From: Dugong dugon
Lineage: Eukaryota > Chordata > Mammalia > Sirenia > Dugongidae
Length of the DNA: 64,000 nt
Reading direction: 5' to 3'
Assembly: GCA_030035585.1 (NCBI GenBank)
Contig: CM057468.1
Location: forward strand, 58,524,145 to 58,588,144
Position numbers and translations under genes: made by a program. Shown here piece after piece: positions 35,301-44,620 of the stretch; position 1 is the first letter of the stretch; each line of letters opens with the position of its first letter. The notes beneath the pieces are model-generated. The model saw only the letters and a program-made list of their open reading frames with translations. It was not told the DNA's origin and did no database searches.

Positions 35301-35894
35301 CCACCTAATAAAGGAGAATATAAAATACGGGAAACAAAAATAGGAAAGGAGCTTCTGAGTGTCTACCTATCCTGCCCACAGGCCATGCCCTCCAATCAGA
35401 GGCATATGTCTCCACTCAGTTTGTGCCAAGCCTGACTCTTCGCTATGACTTACACACCTGGGACCCAGATGCCCATTCAAGTTTCTGGCCCATCAGGGCC
35501 TTTTTGGAAAAAGCTTTTTCTCAGCACCATGCTCCTCCCCTCCCATCTCTGGCTGTTCCTGCCTTTTCTTTCAGAGATTCCAGGAATCCCTAAACAAAAC
35601 TTGTATGGGGATGTTATCAGGGAGGCTTCTAAAAAAGAAAATATTTAATTCCCCTCAGGCAAGGGAAGCCGGGCACAGAGGCCTGGCTGTTCCTCCAGAT
35701 GTAAGAAAGGGGGTAATCTTTCACATATCCCAGAAAGAAAAGAAGGAAGGAAGGAAGGAAGAAAAGGATTTATTGTATTCCATAATACTATGCTGCTAAG
35801 TAGTGTCACAGTTCTCTGTCTCTTTAAATCAGATAAAATTTCCTGAAGGCAGGGGGACTCCCCCTTCTCAGTGTTTTGGAAGTATCATGAGCAT
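35301..35894. other. no recognised gene
   Basis: (GAAGG)n-like purine repeat at about 35741-35765. The remainder is not assigned. Confidence 0.4.
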
Positions 35895-35981
35895 TTAACA
35901 CTTTGCTGTCGGCTTCTAACCTAAAGGTTAGCAGTTCGGACCCATGAAAGAAAGACCCGGTGATCTGCTTCTATAAAGACT
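35895..35981 (+). mobile_element. AfroSINE, first half (split by RTE)
   Basis: Degenerate head then TTCTAACCTAAAGGTTAGCA, GTTCGGACCCATGAAAGAAA and GATCTGCTTCTATAAAGAC. Its other half is at 37054-37165. Confidence 0.88.
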
Positions 35982-37053
35982 GTTGTTGTTGTTAGGTGCC
36001 GTCGAGCTGGTTCTGACTCACAGTGACTCTATGTACAACATAACAAACACTGCCCAGTCCTGAACCATCCTCACAATCATAATCATGCTTGAGAAAATTG
36101 TTGCAGCCACTGCATCCATTGAGGGTCTTCTTCTTTTTCGCTGACCCTCTACTCTACCAAGCATGACGTCCTTCTCCAGAGACTGGTCCCTCCTGATAAC
36201 ATATCCAAAGTATGTGAGACAAAGTCTTGCCACCCTCGCTTCTAATGACCATTCTGGCTGTACTTCTTCCAAAACAGATTTGTTCGTTCTTCTGGCAGTC
36301 CCTGGTATATTCAATATTCTTTGCCAACACTGTAATTAAAAGGCATCAATTCTTCTTCAGCCTTCCTTATTCATTGTCCAGCTTTCACACTCACACAAGG
36401 CGATTGAAAACACCATAGCTGGGGTCTGGAGCACCTTAGTCTTTAAAGTAACATCTTTGATTTTTAATACTTTTAAAGAGATCTTTTGCAACAGATTTGT
36501 CCAATGCAATGCATCGTTTGATTTCCTGACTGCTGCTTCCATGGACGTTGATTATGGATCCAAGTAAAATGAAATCCTTGACAACTTAACTCTTTTCTCC
36601 ATTTATCATAATGTTGCTCATTGGTCCAGTTGTGAGGATTGTTGTTTTCTTTATGTTGAGGTGTAATCCATACTGAAGGCTGTGGTCTTTGATCTTCATC
36701 GGTAAGTGCTCCAAGTCCCCTTCACTCTTCACTTTCAGCAAGTTAGGTTGTGTCATTTGCATATTGCAAGCTGTTAATGAGCCATCCTCAAATCCTGATG
36801 CCCTGTTCTTCATATAGTCCAGCTTCTTGTATTATTTGCTCAGCACATAAGTATGAATAAATATGGTGAAAGAATACAACCCTGACACACACCTTTCCTG
36901 ACTTTAAACCACGCAGTATCCCCTTGTTCTGTTCAAACAATTGCCTCTTGGTCTAAGTACAGGTTCCTCATGAGCACAATTAAGTATTCTGGAATTCCCA
37001 TTCTTTGCAATGTTATCCATAATTTGTTATGATCCACACAGTTGACCATAACA
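35982..37053 (-). mobile_element. RTE LINE inserted in an AfroSINE, minus strand
   Basis: (GTT)n tail then AGGTGCCGTCGAGCTGG on the plus strand. On the minus strand it encodes an RT-downstream half: the SNIMINGEK region near 36600, the SLQYGLHLNIKKT region near 36690 and the C-terminal FGYVIRRDQSLEKD region near 36190. 5'-truncated just inside the motif A region (near 37045). Flanked by TATAAAGACT (35972-35981) and TATAAAGATT (37054-37063), 9 of 10 identical. Frames are broken several times. Confidence 0.95.
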
Positions 37054-37165
37054 TATAAAGATTACAGCCAAAAAAAACCTTACGAAGCAATTTTACTCTG
37101 ACACACATGGGGATGCCATGAGTCAGAATCAACTGGGTGGCAATGGGTTTGGTTTCTTTTTGTTT
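37054..37165 (+). mobile_element. AfroSINE, second half (split by RTE)
   Basis: Resumes with AAGATTACAGCC, then ACCTTACGAAGCAATTTTAC, ATGAGTCAGAATCAACTGG and GGCAATGGGTTTGGTTTC. It completes the SINE at 35895. Confidence 0.9.
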
Positions 37166-37479
37166 TTTTTCTAGCTTCAGTCCACACTGGACACCACTGA
37201 CATACTTACTGTCCAAGTTCTCATGGTCACTAGGAAGCTCATGTCTACACGCTTCCTTGCCAGTCTGTGGCTGGGGATTCTGGATTGATTTCCCAAGGCC
37301 ACAGCTCTTGGCAATCCCTCTTGGCTACCCGTCATGACCTGCCCTTTGACTCATTCCCTCCTCAAAAAAAATTCCAAGTAACAGAAAAAAAAAACTAAAA
37401 AATCATCTTTCCTTTGAAGGACGGCCTACTTTTCTTTCTCTCAGCCTAGGTTTTTTTCAAAAGCAAAAGCATAAGTGGA
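37166..37479. other. no recognised feature
   Basis: Relatively GC-rich interval downstream of the nested SINE. No repeat or exon identified. Confidence 0.35.
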
Positions 37480-37496
37480 GGTTACCTTCTGGTTAC

Positions 37497-37636
37497 CTGG
37501 CAACTTTTTTGCTTTTAGTCTGTCAGCACAAAAGTTACAAATGATCCCCTGCTCCAATGTAAGGATCTTGGAGAACAACATTTGGCTACCTTCATGGAAT
37601 GCAAAAGCGATAATTCTTTGCATTTCTTCCGGATTC
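37497..37636 (-). CDS. candidate internal exon, unidentified gene
   Basis: Read on the minus strand, a pyrimidine-rich tract ending TTTTCTGCCATAG stops just before 37636. The next 140 bp are open in one frame (phase 2 entry, 46 full codons, phase 1 exit), then CAG meets GTAACC. The peptide begins NPEEMQRIIAFAFHEG and contains a CNFC pair near its end. It reads like real protein, with balanced composition. A second GTAACC donor lies 11 bp further (donor at 37485), which would shift the frame. I do not recognise the protein and no repeat explains the segment. Confidence 0.42.
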
Positions 37637-37715
37637 CTATGGCAGAAAATAAAACAAAATATCAGTTTAACCAAGTGTGTGAGCTTATGTTTAAAATAAA
37701 TACAAGTTTGGAAGT

Positions 37716-38275
37716 TGCCATGGATTGAATTGTGTCCCCCAAAAATATGTGTCAAGTTGGTTAGGCCATGATTCTCAGTATTGTGTAGTTTTCCTCCATT
37801 TTGTGGTTGATATAATTTTCCTATGAGTTGTAAATCGTACTCTCTGCCTGTGGTTAAAGAGGCAAGATTAGATTATGCTAGAGGATTAAGGTGGGATGTA
37901 ACACCCTTGCTCAGGTCATGTCCCTGGTCCAGTGTAAAGGGAGTTTCCCTGGGGTGTGGCCTGTACCACCTTTTATCTTACAAGAGATGAAAGGAAAGGG
38001 AAGCAAGCAGAGAGGGGGGACCTCATACCACCAAGACAGCAGCACTGGGAGCAGAGCGCATCCTTTGGACCCCGGGGGTTCCAGCGCAGAGAAGCTCCTA
38101 GTCCAGGGGAAGATTGAAGACAAGGACCTTCCACCAGAGCTGACAGAGTAAGCCTTCCCCTGGAACTGACGCCCTGAATTTGGACTTCTAGCCTACTAGA
38201 CTATGAGAGAATAAACTTCTGTTTGTTAAAGCAATCCACTTGTGGTATTTCTGTTACATCAGCACTAAATGACTA
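37716..38275 (+). mobile_element. solo LTR, MaLR/MLT1-like (family B)
   Basis: TGCCATGGATTGAATTGTG start, GGCCATGATTCTCAGTATTG, GGGAGCAGAGCGCATCCTTT, GACTTCTAGCCTACTAGACT, GAATAAACTTCTGTTTG, then ATTTCTGTTACATCAGCACT. It matches the copy at 30705 throughout. The far end is worn (ACTAAAG instead of CTGAGACA). Flanks GAAGT and AAAGT suggest a decayed 5-bp duplication. Confidence 0.85.
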
Positions 38276-38817
38276 AAGTTAAAAACCAAAAGATTAACAG
38301 TGTTGCCTTTTTCTATCTAGATAGTAGATTAATGGGTGGCATTTTAAATTTTATGTTTTTCTGTCATTTGTTTTGATTTCTCTGTATTTTCTAAGACAGC
38401 CAATAAAATATCACAGGCTTCTTGTGAAATGAAGAAATAACAAAAGTTAAGGAAATTGTTTTTAAAAAAGAAAGTGGAAAAATGTTTAGCACTCCCGGAA
38501 AATGTATTGTTTGGAGAGTACTTGAAATGATGAGCTAAAAATAGATTTAGGCATACCAATGCTAATTTCTTTTCCATAATTTTCGTATCTTTAACTGCCT
38601 TAGGAGAAATTTAATGGTGATGAAAAAGTCATGTATATTTGGATAGAAACTGAAGCATGTGCTGGGACATTCTAGGTCTACAAGTCTCCAGTCATGACCA
38701 TGCACGTATTTCTGACAACAGAAAGTCTGCTTCAAGCTCGTTTCCATCTTCAATTACCCATACTATACCCAGCTGCTATTACAGCCTTGCTTATTGAAAT
38801 AACCCAGTAAATATTAG
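38276..38817. other. unassigned; weak terminal-exon-like stretch on the minus strand
   Basis: On the minus strand a TTATTTCTTCATTTCACAAG acceptor-like run precedes about 24 codons ending in TAA (about 38418-38344). This could be a 3' terminal exon but support is weak. No repeat recognised. Confidence 0.25.
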
Positions 38818-38863
38818 GTTGTGAGTCGGAACCGACTCGACAGCACCTAACAACAACAACAAA
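38818..38863 (+). mobile_element. RTE 3' tip
   Basis: Only ~45 bp of the RTE end: GGTTGTGAGTCGGAACCG, then CTCGACAGCACCTAACAAC and (AAC)n. An extreme 5' truncation. Confidence 0.85.
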
Positions 38864-38870
38864 GCTTTAA

Positions 38871-39037
38871 CAGAGCCCTGATTGCCTAGTGGTTAAGAGT
38901 TCGGCTGCTAACGGAAAGGTCAGCAGTTCGAATCTATCAGCCGTTCCTTGGTAACCCTATGGGGCAGTTGTACTCTGTCCTATAGGGTCACCACGAGTCA
39001 GAATCGACTCAACGGCAATGAGTTTGGTTTTGGTTAG
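38871..39037 (+). mobile_element. AfroSINE copy, short form, with target duplication
   Basis: GAGCCCTGATTGCCTAGTGG head, TCAGCAGTTCGAATCTATCA, GTAACCCTATGGGGCAGTTG, ACCACGAGTCAGAATCGACT, GGCAATGAGTTTGGTTTTGG tail. Flanked by GCTTTAA at 38864-38870 and 39038-39044. It landed immediately beside the RTE tip. Confidence 0.96.
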
Positions 39038-39044
39038 GCTTTAA

Positions 39045-39885
39045 AGTACTGCTTCAAATAGCAAAGAAAGGTTTGCATCCTATGGGGAATTTGTCAGATT
39101 AAAAAAAAAAAGTTGTTACTGAGAAGAGAAGAAGAATGCTACCATATCTGAGGAGGTCTCGGACTTTCATCTTTCCACTGAAAGTTCTTGTTCCTTTCTC
39201 AGGGCTTGCCCCTGGGTTCCTGCAACAAAGCTTCCAATTAACTAAAAGGAAGACCTTCTAGACTATATAACATAAGGCTTTTCTTGTCTAAATTACCACA
39301 CTTTTTTTTTTAAATCTCTTATTAACCTTGAAGTTATATTTACCTAAATTCCAGCTACAATCCTGTTCCTGAAATCAGTAATCAAGTAAAATAACTTTAG
39401 AATAACTAGTAATACTACGATTAGCTACTCTTTATTTTTAAGAATCAAGTATTTTTTACTTAGAAAACTGATTCCAAAATTGTATTTAGTTAACTGGATC
39501 ACATGTATTGAGTCATTCTAGAAGCTACCATAAAGTGTCAGTTCACTAAAAATGTAATCAAAGATAGACAGACAAATAGACAGGTATCTCAAGAGATTAG
39601 ACTATTTCCCAACAATTTTATAATATCTTATAGTACTTAAATTTTTCAGATAAGTGAAATAGTTATATAAGGGTTTTATCTAGTAGAATGGTTTGTTTTC
39701 TGAATCTCAAGAAATTGTCTGGAAATCACTTCAGTAGGTAATACCTAAAGGATTAAAATTTCATGCAGAAATGTTTTTTAAAGGTCATTACAGTTGAATA
39801 TCACCTGCAATAAACTATTTGCACAGTATTGTAAGAGTCAAAAATATTGCTTTTACAGAGAGAAAAAATACATGTGTAATTTTTC
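39045..39885. other. no recognised gene
   Basis: AT-rich sequence with poly-A at about 39101 and poly-T at about 39303. Nothing further identified. Confidence 0.4.
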
Positions 39886-39890
39886 ATGTA

Positions 39891-40373
39891 TGTGATGGTT
39901 AAGATTGTGTGTTAACTTGGCTGGGCCACAATTCTCAGTGTTTTGATGTAATCACTCCCATTATTGAATATACTGTGAATAGCCAATCAGATGAAAGGGA
40001 AGTCTCCTTGGAGGTGTGGCCCGCATCTGTATATAAGCAGACTTTCTGGCTTTTTGCTCTCTCTGGATCCTGTGGCTGCTTCCTGTCATCTCATCTCCCG
40101 TTCTTGGGACTTGAGCTGTCAGCTTATCTGCCGAACCTGGGATTTGTTGATCTGCACAGCCTGTGAGTGGGAGCCCTGCTTTCTGACCTGCCGGTTTTGG
40201 GCTTGCCAGTTTCTGCAGCTGTGTGACTTGGGAGAGGCCTCTACACTGATCCACAGATTGGGACGTTCTAGCCTCCACAATCGCATGAGCTGTTTCCTTG
40301 ATATAGTCTCTCTCTGTATATATATTTATACACTTTACTGGTTTTGCTTCTCTAGAGAACCCAGCCTAAGACA
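39891..40373 (+). mobile_element. solo LTR, MaLR/ERVL-like (family A), perfect target duplication
   Basis: TGTGATGGTTAAGATTGTG start and CCCAGCCTAAGACA end. Flanked by ATGTA at 39886-39890 and 40374-40378, an exact 5-bp duplication. Internal TATATAAGCAGACTTTC may be the TATA region of the old promoter. The 140-codon and 105-codon frames across it are not genes. Confidence 0.88.
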
Positions 40374-40378
40374 ATGTA

Positions 40379-40594
40379 TAATATGTATAAACAGATTCCT
40401 AAATAAAACATGATTAAAAGTTTTCATAAGGCAGAGTAGTGTAAACTGAAATTCAGCTGTGACAGGATATGCAGAAGTCCCCTACATACCATTAGAATAA
40501 ATAGGTTTAAAATACTGTGAAAAAAAAATTGTCTCTTTTTGTTATTCACAAGGGAGAAATAAACTGTAAATGAAAAAAATGTACATGTATATGC
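40379..40594. other. no recognised feature
   Basis: Short AT-rich interval with a poly-A run at about 40521. Confidence 0.4.
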
Positions 40595-40626
40595 ATATCT
40601 GTATATATATATATATGTATATATAT
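40595..40626. repeat. (AT)n microsatellite
   Basis: TATATATATATATATGTATATATATGG; dinucleotide run bordering the next element. Confidence 0.9.
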
Positions 40627-40915
40627 GGATTCAATTCCTGCCAGTGCACCTCATGCACATCCACTACCCATCTGTCAATGTAGGCGTGCGTGTTGCTATG
40701 ATGCTGAACAGGTTTCATCAGAGCATCCACACTATGACAGACTAGGAAGAGAGGCCTACCAATCTACTTCTGAAAACCAGCCTATGAAAACCCTATGGAT
40801 CAAAATGGTCCAATCCACATAGATCATGGGAATGACCAGGTAGTGTTTCATTCCGTTGTATATGGGGGTCTTCATGAGTCGGCTGCCAACTCAACTGCAG
40901 CTAATAACAACATTT
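40627..40915 (+). mobile_element. RTE-derived non-autonomous element (leader plus tail)
   Basis: Leader-like part (GCACCTCATGCACATCCACT, CATCTGTCAATGTAGGCG, TGTTGCTATGATGCTGAACA, GACTAGGAAGAGAGGCCTAC) is joined to the tail (CATGGGAATGACCAGGTAGT, CATGAGTCGGCTGCCAACTC, GCTAATAACAACA). There is no coding region. It differs from the 6858 type in its shorter middle. Confidence 0.82.
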
Positions 40916-41281
40916 CAGCAAATGATTCCTGATTAAACTCCCATCCACAGGTGCCTTCAGAGAATATCTGATCTAACTGGGTCCATTTGGATCCTGGTCC
41001 TACCACTTTCACTTGAAATAGGGGTATCAGGCATGCTGATTGGTCCTCCCTAAATATAGATGGCAGTGAAGGTGGAGCTTAGCAACTGGGCATCACTGTC
41101 ACTGAGACAGACACCTGCAGCAGGTGAAGAGCCCAATGTAGTAGCAAAAATGGTAGACAGAGTATCTAATTGGAATTATTGTCAGTGCTAACAAAAAAAC
41201 AAAATCTTGGTAACTTTGATCCAAATAGAGCAAAATAGTTTCAATAATCCAGCAGAATAGGAATATCATAAGAAAAAGGGG
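40916..41281. other. no recognised feature
   Basis: Unassigned interval before the long RTE. Confidence 0.4.
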
Positions 41282-43441
41282 TGTTGTTGTTATGTGCGAT
41301 CGAGTCGGTATCTACTCATAGCAACTCTATATACAACAGAATGAAATATTGCCCAGTCCTGTGCCATCCTCACAATCCTTGTTGTGCTTGAGCCCATTGT
41401 TGCAGCCACGGTGTCAATCCATCTCATTGAGGGTCATCCTCTTTTTCACTGACCGTTCACTCTACCAAGCATGATGTCCTTCTCCAGAGACTGGTCCCTC
41501 CTGATAACATGTCCAAAGTATGTGAGACGAAGTCTTGCCATCTTCGCTTCCAAGGCTATATTTCTTCCAAGACAGATTTGTTCATTCTTCTGGAAGTCCA
41601 TGGTATCTTCAATATTCTTCACCAACACCATAATTCACAGGCATCAATTCTTCTTTGGTCTTCTTCATTCATTGTCCAGCTTTCACATGCATATGAGGTG
41701 ATTGAAAACATCATGGCTTGGGTCAGGCTCACCTTAGTCCTGAAAGTGACATCTTTACTTTTTAACACTTTAAAGAGGTCTTTTGCAGCAGATTTGCCCA
41801 ATGCAATGCATCATTTGATTTCTTGACTTGCTGCTTCCATGGGCATTGATTGTGGATTCAAGTAAAATGAAATCTTTGACAACATCGATCTTTTCTCCAT
41901 TTATCATGATGTTGCTTATTGGTCCAGTTGTGAGGATTTTTGTTTTCTTTATGTTGAGGTGTAATCCATACTGAAGGCTGTGGTCTTTGATCTTCATCAG
42001 TAAGTGCTTCAAGTCCTCTTTGCTTTCAGCGGGCAAGGTTGAGTCATCTGCATGTTGCAGGCTGTTAATGAGTCTTCCACCAATCCTGATACCATATTCT
42101 TCTTCATATAACCAGTTTCTCATATTATTTGCTCAGTATACAGATTGAATATGTATGGTGAAAGGATACAACCCTGACACACACCTTTCATAACTGTAAA
42201 CTACGCTGTATCCCCTTGCTCTGTTCAAATGACTGCCTCTTGGTCTATGTACAGGTTCCTCATGAGCCCAACTAAGTGCTCCCGAATTCCCATTCTTTGC
42301 AATGTTATCCATAATTTGTTATGATCCACACAGTTGAATGCCTTTGCATAGTCAATAAAACACAGGTGAACATCCTTCTGGTATTCTCTGCTTTCAGCCA
42401 AGATCCATCTGACATCAGCAACGATATCCCTGGTTCCAGGTCCTCTTCTGAATTCAGCTTGATTTTCTGGCAGTTCCCTGTCAATGTACTGCTGCAACTG
42501 CTTTTGAATGATCTTCAGGAAAATTTTTACTTACATGTGGTATTAGTGATATTGTTCAATAATTTCCACATTTTGTTGGATCACCTTTCTTTGGAATGGG
42601 CACAAATATAGATCTCTTTCTGTTCGTTGGCCAGGTAACTGTCTTCCAAATTTCTTGGCATAGATGAGTGAGCACCTCCAGCACTGCATCCCTTTGTTGA
42701 AACATCTCAACTGGTATTCTGTCAATTCCTGGAAACTTGTTTTTTGCCAGTGCCTTCAGTGCAGCTTGGACTTTTTTCAGTACCATTGGTTCTTGATCAT
42801 ATGCTACCTCCTGAAATGATTGAATGTTGACCAGTTCTTTTCGGTACAGTGATTCTGTGTATTTCTTCCATCTTTTTTTTGATCCTTCCTTTGTCATTCA
42901 ATATTTTGCCCATACAGTCCTTCAGAATTGCAACTTGAGACTTGAATTTTTTATTCAGTTCTATAGCTTGAGAAATTCCAAGGCTGTTCTTCCATTTTGG
43001 TTTTCTAACTTCAGGTCTTTGCACATGTCATTATAATACTTTACTTTGTCTTCCTGAGCCACCCTTTGAAATCGTCTATTCAGCTCTTTTACTTCATGAT
43101 TTCTTCCTTTTGCTTTAGCTATTCTACATTCAAGAGCAAGTTTCAGAGTCTCTTCTGACACCCATTTTGGTCTTTTCTTTCTTTCCTGTCTTTTTAATGA
43201 CCTTTTTTTCTCTTCATGTATGATGTCCTTGATGTCTTCCCACAACTCATCTGGTCTTCAGTCATTAGTGTTCTGTGCGTCAAATCTATTCTTGAGATGG
43301 TCTTCAAATTCAGGTGGAATCAAAGTCATATTTTGGCTCTCATGTACTTGTTTTAATTTTCTTCAGTTCAACTTGAACTTGCATATGAGCAATTGATTGT
43401 CCTGCAGTTGGCCCTTGGCCTTGTTCTGACAGGTGATATTG
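41282..43441 (-). mobile_element. long 5'-truncated RTE LINE, minus strand
   Basis: The longest RTE copy here, about 2.16 kb. Minus-strand protein order: a basic linker (KRPKWVSEETLKLALE) near 43170; an RT N-terminal part (VFVPIPKKGD-like) near 42580; motif A (FIDYAKAFNCVDHNKLW) near 42340; then HADD in place of YADD near 42045; the SLQYGLHLNIKKTK region near 41960; and the C-terminal FGHVIRRDQSLEKD region near 41500. Stops and frameshifts divide it into at least five pieces. The endonuclease is missing. Flanking AGAAAAA runs (41272-41278 and 43442-43448) may be target duplications, but are low complexity. Confidence 0.95.
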
Positions 43442-43448
43442 AGAAAAA

Positions 43449-43628
43449 TTGGTAAATTTTGTTAAAAATGCATTTTTAAAAATTTAAGCGATATCTTTAT
43501 TTGAAGATCATGATAACAAAAAGAACAGCTTTAGATTATTTTTACTTTTTGGTAAAGTAATATATGTACGTTAAGAAGGAAAGAAAGGAGGAAGGGAGGG
43601 AAGGAAGGAAGAATTATGAAATAATCTT
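43449..43628. other. spacer with (GAAGG)n purine repeat
   Basis: A purine tract of GGAAG/GAAGG units lies at about 43576-43611. The remainder is AT-rich pre-insertion DNA ahead of the L1. Confidence 0.6.
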
Positions 43629-43653
43629 AAAATGAAAAGCGGGAGAGTTCCGG

Positions 43654-43663
43654 CAAAATGGCG
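43654..43663 (+). promoter_or_regulatory. YY1-like motif at the L1 5' end
   Basis: CAAAATGGCG starts 14 bp into the element. In human L1 a YY1 site at nearly the same place positions transcription start (established). Here it is seen only as a sequence match. Confidence 0.55.
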
Positions 43664-44014
43664 CTCTAGGCAGAAGACCACGCCGTCCCTCTACAGCAAA
43701 TATCCGAAAAACTAAGCCAAACAGAAAATACAACAACTCTGAAACCCTAAAACATCAAATGAAGAGATAAAGAACTCAGTCAAGCACCAAATGGAGTGAG
43801 AATACTGACAGAGAACGGAGACGAGGAGAGATTCATGCAGAGGTCCCCTACCAGCTAACGCAGTGCGGACCCACCATCTTGGACTCCTATCAGAGACCAG
43901 CAAGTGTGGGTATAAGAAAGCAGCCTCACAGAGCATCCAGCGGGAGACAAAACAGCCGGTAATTTGTGGTGTGCGCTTTCCCACCCCCCGCCCCTCTTTG
44001 CCCCAGCTCGGCCT

Positions 44015-44314
44015 CCTCTGCTTCCCGTGGCCACAGTCTCTTGACTGGGAAGCGCCAGCTGCTTGGATTCCACACACCCAAGCGGGCAGCTCTCTGGCTG
44101 CCATTTGTTGGTTGCTAGTGTTGCTTTTTTTTTTCTGCTTCTTTTGATTTCTCACTTGCCTCTTGCCTCCTCCCCCTCCTTTTGCTCGAGTGCCTGGCTC
44201 CGAGCGCCATCTTTGCTTCTTCCTGAGGGGCTGTGGGGCTCCATTCGAGTGGGCAGCTGCTTCCCAGTCTGGGGTGCTGCGCTGGTGGGATCCCAGGGCT
44301 TTTGTTCATTTGTT
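44015..44314 (+). repeat. L1 5' UTR unit 1 of a 300-bp tandem pair
   Basis: Begins CCTCTGCTTCCCGTGGCCAC and ends TTTGTTCATTTGTT. The next unit starts exactly 300 bp later with CCTCTGCTTCCCACAGCCAC. It contains GCGCCATCTTTG at 44204-44215. Confidence 0.92.
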
Positions 44315-44620
44315 CCTCTGCTTCCCACAGCCACGGTCTCTTGACCGGGAGGCGCCAGCTGCTTGGATTCCACACACCCAAGCAGGCGGCTCTCTGAGTG
44401 CCATTTATTGGCTGCTGGTGTTGCCTTTTTTTTTTTTTTTTCTGCTTCTTTGGATTTCTTGCTTGCCTCTCGCCGCCTCCCCCTCCTTTCGCTTGAGTGC
44501 CTGTCTCCGTATGCCATCTTTGCTTTTTCCTGAGGGGCTGCGGAGCTCCATTCAAGTGTGGAGCTGCTTCCCGGTCTGGGCTACCGCGCTGGTGGGATCC
44601 CGGGGCTTTTGTCCATTTGT
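44315..44620 (+). repeat. L1 5' UTR unit 2 of a 300-bp tandem pair
   Basis: Collinear with unit 1: CTTGACCGGGAGGCGCCAGC, TTCCACACACCCAAGCAG, a longer poly-T, GCCATCTTTG at 44513-44522, and GGTGGGATCCCGGGGCTTTT at the end. A weak further echo (CGGTGGGATCCCTGCGG) occurs near 45000. Confidence 0.92.

Noticed and set aside
39961-40413. 140-codon plus frame and 105-codon minus frame
   Set aside because: Both span a solo LTR with a perfect target duplication and run past its ends.
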